Source of the DNA: Gemmatimonadota bacterium
GTDB taxonomy: Bacteria; Gemmatimonadota; Gemmatimonadetes; Gemmatimonadales; GWC2-71-9
Direction of reading: 5' to 3'
Assembly: GCA_016713785.1 (NCBI GenBank)
Contig: JADJOM010000003.1
Span: forward strand, 2,313,501-2,377,500
Length of the DNA: 64,000 bases
Shown piece after piece: positions 32,335 through 41,758 of this stretch (position 1 is its first letter; each line of letters begins with the position of its first letter). The notes below the pieces were generated by a model. It was not told where the DNA came from, did no database searches, and saw only the letters and a list, made by a program, of their open reading frames with translations. The position numbers and the translations under genes were made by a program.

Positions 32335-34827
32335 ATGCAACACCTCAAGCTCGCGCTCCGGACCCTGCTCCGGACCCCGTTCGTCACCGCGGTCGCGGTG
32401 CTCTCCCTGGCCCTGGGGATCGGGGCCAATGCGGCGATCTACTCCCTCTTCGACCAGATGCTGCTGCGGCCGCTGCCGGTGCCTGGACCGGAGCAGCTGG
32501 TCCGGCTGACCGCCCCGGGGCCCAACCCGGGGTCGCAGTCGTGCAACCAGGCCGGGGGGTGCGACGAGATCTTCAGCTACCAGATGTTCCGGGACCTGGA
32601 GCGGGGTCAGACGGTCATGACCGGGCTCGCGGCCCACGTGCTGTTCGGGGCCAGCCTCTCCTACCAGAACGAGCCGCTCACCGGCGACGGGGTGTTCATC
32701 TCCGGTTCCTACTTTCCCACGCTGCAGCTCACCCCGGCCCGCGGCCGGCTGATCGGGCCGGGCGAGGACCAGAGCATCGGCGGGCACTCGGTGGCGGTGC
32801 TCTCGTACAGCTACTGGCAGGCGCACTTCGCCTCGGATCCCGCGGTGGTGGGCCAGACGCTGGTGATCAACGGCAAGCCCTTCGAGATCATCGGGGTGGC
32901 GCCGCGCGGCTTCGAGGGCACCACCCTCGGCGCGCGGCCGCTGGTCTACGTGCCGCTCACCATGCGTGAGGCGCTGCTGGGCTACGGCGGGTTCGACAAC
33001 CGGCGGAGCTACTGGGCCTACGTGTTCGGGCGGCTCAAGCCCGGGGTGTCGCTGGAACAGGCCAGCGCGGCGCTCAACGGGCTGTACACCCCGATCCTGG
33101 CCGACGTCGAGGCCCCACTGCAGGCCGGGATGAGCGAGGCGACGATGGCCCGCTTCAAGGCCAAGCAGATCGGCGTGCTGCCGGGACGGCAGGGACAGAG
33201 CTCGGTGCACGAGCAGGCGCGGGTGCCGCTCTACATGCTCTTCGGGGTGACGGGCGTGGTCCTGCTCATCGCCTGCGCCAACATCGCGAACCTGCTGCTG
33301 GCCCGGGGCGCCGGCCGCGCCACGGAGATGGGTGTGCGGCTGGCGCTCGGCGCGGGACGGCGCCAGCTGGTGGCCCAGCTGCTGACGGAGGCGGTGCTGC
33401 TGGCGCTGCTGGGTGGCGCGGCGAGCCTGCTGGTGGCGCGGTGGACCCTGGACGGCATCTCCGCGCTGCTGCCATCCGAGGCCACGCTCGCGCTGCAATT
33501 CACGCTGCAGCCGTCGGTGCTCGCCTTCGCGGCACTCCTGTCGGTGGCCACCGGCCTCATCTTCGGGCTCTTCCCGGCGCTGCACAGCACCCGCGCCGAC
33601 CTGATCACCAGCATCCGCGCCGGGGCCGGCCAGATCCTGGGGCACCGGGGGGCCGCGCGCTTCCGCCTGGGCCTGGTGACGGCGCAGATCGCCCTCGCGT
33701 CCGGCCTGCTCATCTGCGCCGGCCTGTTCCTCAAGAGCCTGGTGAACGTGAGCAAGGTCGACATCGGCGCCACGGTGGACCACGTGGTGACCTTCGCGAT
33801 CAGCCCCTCCCGCACCGGCTACGACAGCCTGGCCTCCGCCCAGCTCTATGAGCGGGTGGAACAGGAGCTGGCCGCGCTGCCCGGCGTCACCGGGGTCACC
33901 AGTTCGTCGGTGCCGCTGCTCGCCGGCAGCAACTGGGGCACCGACGTGCACGTCCAGGGCTTCCCGAGCGGGCCCGACGTGGACAACAACTCGCGGCTCA
34001 ACCGGGTGGGGGCGGGCTACTTCTCCCTCTTCGGGATGCCGCTGCTGGCGGGCCGCGAGTTCAGCGACGCCGATCGCCTGGGCGGAGCCCGGGTGGCGGT
34101 GGTCAACGAGGCCTTCGCCAGGAAGTTCAACCTGGGGAACAACGCCGTGGGCAAGTTCATGTCCGAGGGCGGGCCCGATTCCCTCAACATCGAGATCGTC
34201 GGGCTGGTGCAGGACGCCAAGTACAGCGACGTGAAGGACGAGATCCCGCCGCTCTTCTTCACGCCCTGGCGGCAGGACGGCAACGTGTGGGGCCTCAACT
34301 TCTACGTGCGGACGGCGCTGGCGCCGGAGCAGATCCTCAAGGTGATCCCCCCCCTGATGAAGCGCATCGACCCGGGCCTCCCCATCGAGGAGCTCAAGAC
34401 GATGCCGCAGCAGATCCGGGAGAACATCTTCCTCGACCGGATGATCAGCATCCTGTCCACCGCCTTCGCCACCCTGGCGACGCTGCTCGCCGCGGTGGGC
34501 CTCTATGGGGTGCTCGCCTACACCGTGGCCCAGCGCACCCGGGAGATCGGGGTCCGCATGGCGCTCGGCGCCGATGCCGGCGCGGTGCGGCAACTGGTGC
34601 TGCGGCAGGTGGGCGTGATGGTGGCCGTCGGGGGGACCCTCGGGGCGCTCGCCGCCCTGGGCGCGGGCTACGCGGCGCGCTCACTGCTCTACGGCATGCA
34701 GGGCCACGATCCGGTGGTCTTCGCGGCGTCGCTCCTCACCCTCACCGCCGTGGCCCTCGGCGCCGGCTACCTGCCGGCGCGACGGGCCAGCCGGGTCGAC
34801 CCGATGCAGGCGCTGCGCTACGAGTAG
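32335..34827 (+). CDS. Orphan MacB/FtsX-type ABC permease (ADOP type)
   Basis: 830 residues. A first membrane helix (VTAVAVLSLALGIGANAAI) is followed by a large periplasmic MacB_PCD domain (about 50-240), an FtsX core with three helices (about 300-410), a second helix (LGLVTAQIALASGLLI), another periplasmic domain (about 470-680) and a second FtsX core, ending RRASRVDPMQALRYE. This is the 'duplicated orphan permease' layout common in Acidobacteria and Gemmatimonadota. No ATPase gene is next to it. Its role is probably export or membrane mechanics rather than uptake. Confidence 0.92.
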   Translation: MQHLKLALRTLLRTPFVTAVAVLSLALGIGANAAIYSLFDQMLLRPLPVPGPEQLVRLTAPGPNPGSQSCNQAGGCDEIFSYQMFRDLERGQTVMTGLAAHVLFGASLSYQNEPLTGDGVFISGSYFPTLQLTPARGRLIGPGEDQSIGGHSVAVLSYSYWQAHFASDPAVVGQTLVINGKPFEIIGVAPRGFEGTTLGARPLVYVPLTMREALLGYGGFDNRRSYWAYVFGRLKPGVSLEQASAALNGLYTPILADVEAPLQAGMSEATMARFKAKQIGVLPGRQGQSSVHEQARVPLYMLFGVTGVVLLIACANIANLLLARGAGRATEMGVRLALGAGRRQLVAQLLTEAVLLALLGGAASLLVARWTLDGISALLPSEATLALQFTLQPSVLAFAALLSVATGLIFGLFPALHSTRADLITSIRAGAGQILGHRGAARFRLGLVTAQIALASGLLICAGLFLKSLVNVSKVDIGATVDHVVTFAISPSRTGYDSLASAQLYERVEQELAALPGVTGVTSSSVPLLAGSNWGTDVHVQGFPSGPDVDNNSRLNRVGAGYFSLFGMPLLAGREFSDADRLGGARVAVVNEAFARKFNLGNNAVGKFMSEGGPDSLNIEIVGLVQDAKYSDVKDEIPPLFFTPWRQDGNVWGLNFYVRTALAPEQILKVIPPLMKRIDPGLPIEELKTMPQQIRENIFLDRMISILSTAFATLATLLAAVGLYGVLAYTVAQRTREIGVRMALGADAGAVRQLVLRQVGVMVAVGGTLGALAALGAGYAARSLLYGMQGHDPVVFAASLLTLTAVALGAGYLPARRASRVDPMQALRYE

Positions 34828-34839
34828 GCCCGGCGCCGC

Positions 34840-35262
34840 CTAGCGGGCCGAGTCGGCGGCGGCCAGGACCCGGCGGATGTCCTCGGTCCACCCGGGGGCA
34901 TCCTCCGGCGGCCGGAACGACCAGCTCACCCGGGACTGGCCGCTCCCGGAGCTGATGACCACGCGATCCCCCTCGCGCCGCACCGCATTCTCCTTCCGGC
35001 TCGCGGGGGTGAGGTCGAGCCCCACCGTGCCGTTCTTGTGCACGAAGACGCTCCGCGCCGTGACGATGATCGACGCGTCGCGGTCCTCCCAGCGGTTTCC
35101 CCGCGTGCTGCGCGAGTAGTAGGTATAGCGGAACACCTGGTCGTCGGCGCGCCGCACCACGCCCTCCGACTGGAACCGCTCCTCCAGCGCCGCCGGCAGG
35201 GTGGCGGTGGACTGGCCACACCCGGCCAGCAGTGTGGCGGCGAGCAGCAGGCGGTACCTCAC
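34840..35262 (-). CDS. Small lipoprotein
   Basis: 140 residues from a GTG that overlaps the antiporter stop. Lipobox LLAGCGQS; the mature part has alternating strands (FRYTYYSRSTRGNRWEDRD, IIVTARSVFVHKNGTVGLDL) and a helix at the end (WTEDIRRVLAAADSA). Function unknown. It is the last gene of the long - strand operon that starts with the arginine genes. Confidence 0.7.
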   Translation of the reverse strand: MRYRLLLAATLLAGCGQSTATLPAALEERFQSEGVVRRADDQVFRYTYYSRSTRGNRWEDRDASIIVTARSVFVHKNGTVGLDLTPASRKENAVRREGDRVVISSGSGQSRVSWSFRPPEDAPGWTEDIRRVLAAADSAR

Positions 35263-37304
35263 GCACCCTCCCCCGTGATGATGATCGTGGCGGCATCGAT
35301 GGCGTCGTGGCTGCCGGTCAGCGCCACGAGGTCGCCGGCGGCCAGCCGCTCGTGCGCCTCCGGGAACGCCACCTGCTCCTCCCCCCGCAGCAGCCCCACG
35401 ACGGTCGCCCCGGTGCGGCCGCGCAGGTTGAGCTCCCCGAGCGTCCGGCCGGCGCACTCCGAGCCCGCCCCCACCCGCACCGGCGCAAAGTCGCCCAGGC
35501 CAGGGAGGAGGGAACGGACCAGGTCGATCTTGGGATCCTCCGCGTGCGACTGCTTGGCCAGCATCGCCACCACCACCTCGGCGCCGGCGCGGAAGTGGCC
35601 GAAGAGGTCGGTGGTGCGGCGCCAGAAGACGATCCCGAGCAGCCCCAGCACCAGCAGCAGCACCAGCAGGCCGCCCAGCGGCGGCAGGACGGGCGCCGTG
35701 ACCAGGAGGAGCGGCACGGCGGTGAGCAGCACGGCCACGATCTGCACCGCGACGCCGAGCACCCGGCGCGGCGCGCGGCCGTTGTCCACCCGTCCCGGAC
35801 CCGGCCCAGGGATGGCGATCTCGGCCAGCTCCTCGCCGAGGCCGCGGGTGATCCGGAGGATCCCGAAGAGGAACGGGCTCACCAGCGCGGCGGTCACCCC
35901 GGCGATCAGCCAGGAGGCGAGCGTCGCCGAGACGCCCCGCGCCAGCAGCAGCTCGGCCAGGTGGTGCCGCACCCACGCGCCGCCGATCACCAGGCCCGCC
36001 ACCACCACGGCGTCGAGCGCCAGCCAGCGGGCCGAGCGGCGGGCGCTGGCCCAGGGGGAACGGCCGGCCGGCGCCGCGCGCAGCGCCTCGACCCAGGCGC
36101 CGTAGAGCGAGGCCACCATCTGCACCCGGTGGGGCAGTCGGGCATCGACCCACTGGGCGATGGGGTCCGCCGCGCGGGCCAGCCGCCCGGAAAGCAGCGC
36201 GGTGATCACCGAGACCGTGACCGCCGCCGCCACGAACGCCGGTGGCACTACGCCGAACCCCGCCCCGACCCCCGCCAGGATGAACGAGAACTCGCCGATC
36301 TGGGAGGTGAAGAGCCCGGCGCGTACCGCGGTGCGCAGTGAGCGGCCGGAGAGGAACACCCCCACCGTGATCGCCACCGGACGCCCGAGCAGCACCACGC
36401 CGAGCATGGCGAGCGCGAGGCCCCAGGACTCCGCGAGGATCCGGAGGTCCAGCTGCATGCCGGTGGCCACGAAGAAGATGGCCGCGAAGACGTCGCGCAG
36501 CGGGCGGATCTCCCGCTCCACCAGGCGGCCGGCGCCGGATTCGGCCACCAGCAGCCCGCCGAGGAAGGCGCCGAGCGCCACCGAGAACCCGGCCAGGCCG
36601 GCGAGCGACGACATGAGGAACGCGAAGCCGACCATGCTCACCAGCATGGTCTCCGGCTTGCGCAGGCCGATGATGGCGCGGGCGGCGCGGGGCACCAGGG
36701 CGAGCCCCGCCACCAGGAAGAGGACCAGCAGCCCGACCAGGCGCCCCACCACCGCCGCCAGGGCCCCGCCGCTCAGCCCCTCGCCGGAGGCCGCGGCCGT
36801 GAGCAGCGCGATGATGAGCATCGCGCCAAGGTCCTCGAACAGCGTGAGCTGGAAGACCGTCTCGCGCAGCTCGGGCTCGACCGGGTGTTCCTCCAGCACC
36901 TTGGCGATGACCATGGTGCTGGACGCGGCCACCGCCCCGCCGAAGAAGAGGCTGCCGATCGGGCTCCAGCCGGACAGGCCCGCCACCGCGAAGCCCAGCG
37001 CCAGCATGAGGCCGATCTCCACCACGGCGGCCACGGCGCCGGTGGCGCCCGCCCGGGCCAGGCGGCCCAGGCGGAAGTCGAGCCCGATGGAGAACATGAG
37101 GAGGATGACGCCGAGTTCGGAGAGCAGCCGGATGCTGGCCTCGTCGGAGACCCAGCTCGGCGGCACGCTCGGGCCCACGATCACGCCGGCCACCAGGTAC
37201 CCGGCGACCACCGGCCAGCGCAGCCGCTGGAACAGGACGGTGGTGGCCCCGGCGGTCACCAGCACCACCGCGAGGTCGCGGAGGAAGTGCTCGGGCGAGG
37301 TCAT
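35259..37304 (-). CDS. CPA2 cation/proton antiporter with TrkA-C domain
   Basis: 681 residues. Thirteen or so membrane helices (residues about 10-410) of the KefB/YbaL type, with EDLGAMLIIALLTAA giving the conserved transport-site acid and FGGAVAASSTMVIAKVLEEH the second. A hydrophobic linker follows, then a cytosolic TrkA-C domain (about 590-675: LGELNLRGRTGATVVGLLRG). There is no TrkA-N (nucleotide-binding) domain, unlike Kef. It exchanges K+ or Na+ for H+ across the inner membrane. Starts 14 bases after the sensor kinase. Confidence 0.9.
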   Translation of the reverse strand: MTSPEHFLRDLAVVLVTAGATTVLFQRLRWPVVAGYLVAGVIVGPSVPPSWVSDEASIRLLSELGVILLMFSIGLDFRLGRLARAGATGAVAAVVEIGLMLALGFAVAGLSGWSPIGSLFFGGAVAASSTMVIAKVLEEHPVEPELRETVFQLTLFEDLGAMLIIALLTAAASGEGLSGGALAAVVGRLVGLLVLFLVAGLALVPRAARAIIGLRKPETMLVSMVGFAFLMSSLAGLAGFSVALGAFLGGLLVAESGAGRLVEREIRPLRDVFAAIFFVATGMQLDLRILAESWGLALAMLGVVLLGRPVAITVGVFLSGRSLRTAVRAGLFTSQIGEFSFILAGVGAGFGVVPPAFVAAAVTVSVITALLSGRLARAADPIAQWVDARLPHRVQMVASLYGAWVEALRAAPAGRSPWASARRSARWLALDAVVVAGLVIGGAWVRHHLAELLLARGVSATLASWLIAGVTAALVSPFLFGILRITRGLGEELAEIAIPGPGPGRVDNGRAPRRVLGVAVQIVAVLLTAVPLLLVTAPVLPPLGGLLVLLLVLGLLGIVFWRRTTDLFGHFRAGAEVVVAMLAKQSHAEDPKIDLVRSLLPGLGDFAPVRVGAGSECAGRTLGELNLRGRTGATVVGLLRGEEQVAFPEAHERLAAGDLVALTGSHDAIDAATIIITGEGA

Positions 37305-37318
37305 CGGCGTGGCGCCGT

Positions 37319-39859
37319 TCAGCCCGTCCGGTCCAGCACCTCGCGGACCTGCGCCACGAGCTTCTCGGGGGGAAAGGGCTTGGGCAGCAGGGTGGCGTTC
37401 TCCTGATCGAGGCCATAGCGCAGGGTCGCCTCGTCGGCGTACCCGCTGATGAACAGCGCCGGGAGCCCCGGGCGCGCCTGGCGGGCGTGGGCCACGAGTT
37501 CCGGGCCGCTGCCACCGGGCATGACGACGTCCGTCAGCAGGAGGTGGAGCGGGCCCTGGTGCTGGTCGAGCCAGCGGCGCGCGGCGTCCGGCGTGCTGGC
37601 CGCGTGCACCCGGTAGCCCCGCCCCTCGAGCGCCCGCTGCATCACCCTGAGCAGCGCCTCCTCGTCCTCCACCACGAGGATCGTCTCCTGCCCCCCGCTG
37701 GGCAAGGGCAGCGGGGTCGGTTCGCCCGCGGCGTCGCCGTCGGCGGCCAGCGGCAGGCAGACGGTCACGGTCGTGCCCTGGTCCGGCGCGCTCTCGATCC
37801 GCACGTCACCACCGCTCTGTCGCACGATCCCGTAGACCGTGGAGAGCCCGAGTCCGGTCCCCTTGCCGAGGGCCTTGGTGGTGAAGAACGGCTCGAAGGC
37901 ACGGCTCAGGGTGGCTTCGTCCATGCCCACGCCGGTGTCCTGCAGGGCCAGGAGCACGCCGCCGGCCGGCGGCACCTCGATGCCTGGCGGCAGCCCGGGC
38001 GCGCCGGCACGGGCCTTCCGGGTGCGGATGCTGAGGGTCCCGCCGCGGGGCATGGCATCACGCGCGTTCACGGCCAGGTTGACGATCACCTGCTCCAGCT
38101 GGCCCCGGTCCACCTTCACCAGCCCGAGGTCGCCCGCCAGCTCGGTCCGGATCCGGATATCCTCGCCCAGCAGCCGCGCGAGCAGCCGCCCGGCCTCGTG
38201 CACCACCAGGTTCACGTCGAGCAGCACCGGCCGGAGCATCTGGCGGCGCCCGAAGGCCAGGAGCTGCTGGGTGAGCGCCGCGGCCCGGTCGGCGGCCTTC
38301 CGGATCTCCTCGATATCCTCCGACCGGGGCGCCCCGCGCGCGAGGTCGGCCTGGGCCAGCGCCGCATAGCCGATGATCGCCGTGAGCAGGTTGTTGAAGT
38401 CATGCGCCACGCCACCGGCCAGCTGCCCCACTGCCTCCATGCGCTGCGAGTGGCGCAGGCGATCCTCCAGGGTCCGGCGCTCGGTAATGTCCTGGAAGCT
38501 GCAGAGCACCTCTTCGACCGCGCCATCCGGCCGGCACGAGGGGTCGGCGTTCACCAGGAGCCAGACGCGGTCCCGTGTCCGCGGACGGTGCACGCCCATG
38601 ACCACGTTGTGGACCGGCTGCCGGGTGCGGATGGCCACCGGCACCGGGTGGGTCTCGCCGGGAAAGGGCGACCCGTCCTCATGCACCACGTTCCACGCCG
38701 GGTCGAACGAGGTGCGCTCGAGCAAGTCCACCTCGGTGAGGCCCAGGAGCTCGAGCGCCGCCGGGTTGGCCAGGCGGAGCCGCGCCTGGGCATCCTGGAC
38801 CACCACCCCCACCGTGAGGTGCCGGATCACCTCGAGGAAGCGCGCCTCCCCCCGCGACACCTCGAGCGCGCGGGCCAGCCTGGCATTCTGCCGCTCGGTG
38901 AGGATCTCCCGGAGCAGGATGAGGAGGGTCACGGCCACCGTGACGATCGCGAGGACCCAGACCACCTGCGCACCGGCCCGGGCGGCCTCCCGGATCAGCA
39001 GGCCGTAGACCGTCACCCCGAGCAGCAGCGGCAGCAGGTTGCGCGGCAGGCGCGGCTCACGATCAGGGGCGTCGGGCCCCTCGGCGTCGCCGGCCCGTTC
39101 CATGGCCCAGATCATGACGGCGTAGCCACCGAGGAACAGCAGGTCGGGCCAGTCCACCGGGATCCAGGCCGGGGAGCGGGCATTGAGCTGGTACCCGAGG
39201 TCGCCGGCGAGGTAGAGCAGCTGGCCGGTGGCCAGTCGGGGCAGCAGCGCCCGCCCGGCCCCCCCGACACGTTCGAGGAGGAGCGGCACCATCACCGCGA
39301 AGATGACCAGGTCCCCGACGGGAAAGGTGAACGTGACCAGGCGCTCCAGCAGCGACATCGGGACGGCGGCCAGCGGGCGGCCCACCTGCAGCCAGGTGAT
39401 GGCGCACCCCGCCACGATCGCGATGGCGGCGTCGACCACCAGCCGGCCGCGGGATTCGCTGCCCGCCCGCACCACCGGGAAGGCCAGCACCCCCGCGATG
39501 GCCAGCGGGTAGCTCAGCAGGTAGGCGAGGTTGGCCCACGAGGCGGAGGGGTCGGTACCGAGGACGAACTGCTGCCAGCACCAGATGAGGTTGCCGAGGG
39601 CCGTCACCGCGTGCGAGGCGGCGTAGAGCCGCAGGCCGCGCCGGATGCCGGGGTCGGGCGCCTGCCCCGCGGCCGCGAGGAACGACCAGAGCGCCAGCAG
39701 GGCCAGCGGGATGAAGATCGCGTAGCTGACGACGGCCCAGGCGGGATGCCCCCGCCCGAGCCACCCCATGAGGACCGGGTAGCCGAGCGCCGTGACGACG
39801 GCGGCGATGGTGCGGAGTCTGGCGGCCCGGGGGATGTCGGCGGCGGGCACGGGGGTCAC
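37319..39859 (-). CDS. Hybrid sensor histidine kinase with receiver domain
   Basis: 846 residues from a GTG one base after the argR stop. Ten or so membrane helices (about 15-320), a PAS domain (about 335-460), a HisKA domain with the phospho-accepting His at H486 (GGVAHDFNNLLTAIIGY), and a HATPase domain (NLAVNARDAMP, DTGVGM, GTGLGLSTVYG). A C-terminal receiver has phospho-acceptor D777 in LLTDVVMPGG. It senses an unknown signal at or in the membrane. No separate output regulator is adjacent, and the position behind argR suggests co-transcription with the arginine genes. Confidence 0.92.
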   Translation of the reverse strand: MTPVPAADIPRAARLRTIAAVVTALGYPVLMGWLGRGHPAWAVVSYAIFIPLALLALWSFLAAAGQAPDPGIRRGLRLYAASHAVTALGNLIWCWQQFVLGTDPSASWANLAYLLSYPLAIAGVLAFPVVRAGSESRGRLVVDAAIAIVAGCAITWLQVGRPLAAVPMSLLERLVTFTFPVGDLVIFAVMVPLLLERVGGAGRALLPRLATGQLLYLAGDLGYQLNARSPAWIPVDWPDLLFLGGYAVMIWAMERAGDAEGPDAPDREPRLPRNLLPLLLGVTVYGLLIREAARAGAQVVWVLAIVTVAVTLLILLREILTERQNARLARALEVSRGEARFLEVIRHLTVGVVVQDAQARLRLANPAALELLGLTEVDLLERTSFDPAWNVVHEDGSPFPGETHPVPVAIRTRQPVHNVVMGVHRPRTRDRVWLLVNADPSCRPDGAVEEVLCSFQDITERRTLEDRLRHSQRMEAVGQLAGGVAHDFNNLLTAIIGYAALAQADLARGAPRSEDIEEIRKAADRAAALTQQLLAFGRRQMLRPVLLDVNLVVHEAGRLLARLLGEDIRIRTELAGDLGLVKVDRGQLEQVIVNLAVNARDAMPRGGTLSIRTRKARAGAPGLPPGIEVPPAGGVLLALQDTGVGMDEATLSRAFEPFFTTKALGKGTGLGLSTVYGIVRQSGGDVRIESAPDQGTTVTVCLPLAADGDAAGEPTPLPLPSGGQETILVVEDEEALLRVMQRALEGRGYRVHAASTPDAARRWLDQHQGPLHLLLTDVVMPGGSGPELVAHARQARPGLPALFISGYADEATLRYGLDQENATLLPKPFPPEKLVAQVREVLDRTG

Positions 39860-39860
39860 C

Positions 39861-40316
39861 CTAGCGCTGGGTGTCGGCCAGCTGGCGGAGGCGGCGCAGG
39901 ATGCGCTGTTGGGCGGCGCCGTGCTTCACGGCCAGGAAGATCGTGTCATCCCCGGCGATGGTCCCGATGACGTCGGGCCAGGCCAGCCGGTCGATGGCCA
40001 CCGCCACGCGGTTGGCCTCGCCCGCGGGGGTATGCAGCACCAGCAGCGCATCGCCAGCCGGGTCGGCGGTGAGCACCCCCTCGCTGATGCGGCGCTCGTC
40101 GGGATGCTCCGGCACGGCCGCGATGCGCGCCGGACGCTGGTAGGCGCCGTCGACCTTCACCAGCTTGAGCGCCGTGATATCGCGGCTGACTGAGCTCTGG
40201 GTGACCTTCCAGCCTTCGGCGGAGAGGGCCTCCGCGAGCTCCTCCTGCGTCCGCACCGGGCGGGTGCTGATGAGTTCGAGGATCTTGAGGAGCCGCTTCC
40301 GCCGGTCGCCGCTCAT
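39861..40316 (-). CDS. argR: Arginine repressor ArgR
   Basis: 151 residues, normal length. The N-terminal winged helix (RRKRLLKILELISTRPVRTQ, then VTQSSVSRDITALKLVK) binds ARG boxes; the C-terminal domain (LLVLHTPAGEANRVAVAID, GDDTIFLAV) hexamerises and binds arginine. The ATG overlaps the argH stop (ATGA). As the last arginine gene of the operon it would repress its own transcript through the ARG-box-like site before argG. Confidence 0.95.
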   Translation of the reverse strand: MSGDRRKRLLKILELISTRPVRTQEELAEALSAEGWKVTQSSVSRDITALKLVKVDGAYQRPARIAAVPEHPDERRISEGVLTADPAGDALLVLHTPAGEANRVAVAIDRLAWPDVIGTIAGDDTIFLAVKHGAAQQRILRRLRQLADTQR

Positions 40317-41758
40317 GACCGCCCGCGGGCGCTGCTCCGGCCGGCGAGCGTGTTCATGGCGCCGTCGAACCGGCGCTGTTCCCGGTCGGCCCAGCGCCGG
40401 CAGGCGCGCAGGCGTCCCCGCACCAGGCCCAGGCCCAGGTTGCCCAGCCCGCCGGTGCTGCGGCGACGGCTGATGATCTCGTCGGTGGCTGGTTCGCGCC
40501 ACCAGTCACCTTCCTTGATGGCGGCGGCCACCTCGCGGTAGGCGGACCGGAAGGCGCTCCCCCCCTCGACCCGCCGCATGACCTCGTCGGTGGCCAGCGG
40601 CCCGCCGGAGAGGATGTGGCGCCCCACCGAGGCGTCCACCCCGAGCCGCGGCACCGCCACCGCCAGCATGGAGAGCATCCCCTCGAGGCGGTCCACCCCC
40701 CGCATCACCGGCTCCTTGATCAGCTGGAAGTCCCGGTGATACCCGCTGCCGAGCTTGCTCTTGACCTGGAAGACCGTCAGGAGGTCGCCCTCGAGGGCGG
40801 CGGCGCGCCCGCGGGTGAGCTCGAACAGGTCGGGATTGCGCTTGTGCGGCATGATGCTGCTGCCGGTGGCCAGGTCGGGCGGCAGCACCAGGAAGCCGAA
40901 CTCGTCGGAGCTGAAGGCGATGATGTCGGTGGAGAGCTTGCCCAGCTCGTGCCCCAGCTGCACGCACCAGAAGAGCACCAGCGCCTCGAGCTTGCCGCGG
41001 CTGTTCTGTACCAGCGCCACGTTGTGCTCCACGGCGCCGAAGCCGAGCGCCTTGGCGGCCGCTTCCCGCTTGAGCGGGAGCGGCACCCCGTAGCCGGCCG
41101 CGCTGCCGAGCGGGGAGCGGTCCACCTTGGCCCACACCGCGGGCAGCGCCTCGACCACGTCGAGGATCCCCTCGGCAAAGGCGGCGGCCCACAGGCCGGC
41201 CGAGCTGGGCATGGCCCGCCGGGTGTGGGTGTAGCCGGGCCACAGCACCCGCTGGTACCGCGTGGCGAAGATCAGCAGGCTCTCGGCCAGGTCGAGCGCC
41301 TCACCGGAGAGCAGCAGCAGCCGGTCCTTGAGGTAGAGCCGGAGATCGCAGGCCACCTGGTCGTTGCGCGAACGGCCGGTGTGCAGCCGCTCCCCGGCGG
41401 CCCCGGTGCGCCGCACCAGCCAGTCCTCCACGCAGGTGTGCACGTCCTCGTGCTCGGGGCCCACGAGCAGGCGTCCCTCGTCCACTTCGCGCAGCGCCAG
41501 CCGCAGGCCGGCGCGGATCTTCAGGTACTCGCCCTGGGAGAGGAGCTTCGAGGCGCGGAGCCCCTCGATGTGGCCCAGGCTGCCGAGGATGTCCCAGGCG
41601 ATGAGCCGCCCGTCCCACAGCCGGTCCTCGGTGGCGGTGTAGTCGAGCATCTGGCGGTCCAGCGAGTTGCTCGAGACCCAGAGCGTGGTCGGCAGGACGG
41701 GGGCCGGTGCGGCCACCGGCCGGTGGCCCGAGGGGCGGGGCTTCTTGGGCTTGCTCAT
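40313..41758 (-). CDS. argH: Argininosuccinate lyase
   Basis: 481 residues. Splits argininosuccinate to arginine and fumarate. HTGRSRNDQV (126-135) and the signature loop GSSIMPHKRNP (299-309) with the catalytic Ser are intact. The N terminus has a Lys/Pro-rich extension (MSKPKKPRPSGHRPV) before the family domain. The ATG overlaps the deacylase stop (ATGA); upstream in-frame residues are Pro/Arg-rich and discounted. Confidence 0.95.
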   Translation of the reverse strand: MSKPKKPRPSGHRPVAAPAPVLPTTLWVSSNSLDRQMLDYTATEDRLWDGRLIAWDILGSLGHIEGLRASKLLSQGEYLKIRAGLRLALREVDEGRLLVGPEHEDVHTCVEDWLVRRTGAAGERLHTGRSRNDQVACDLRLYLKDRLLLLSGEALDLAESLLIFATRYQRVLWPGYTHTRRAMPSSAGLWAAAFAEGILDVVEALPAVWAKVDRSPLGSAAGYGVPLPLKREAAAKALGFGAVEHNVALVQNSRGKLEALVLFWCVQLGHELGKLSTDIIAFSSDEFGFLVLPPDLATGSSIMPHKRNPDLFELTRGRAAALEGDLLTVFQVKSKLGSGYHRDFQLIKEPVMRGVDRLEGMLSMLAVAVPRLGVDASVGRHILSGGPLATDEVMRRVEGGSAFRSAYREVAAAIKEGDWWREPATDEIISRRRSTGGLGNLGLGLVRGRLRACRRWADREQRRFDGAMNTLAGRSSARGRS

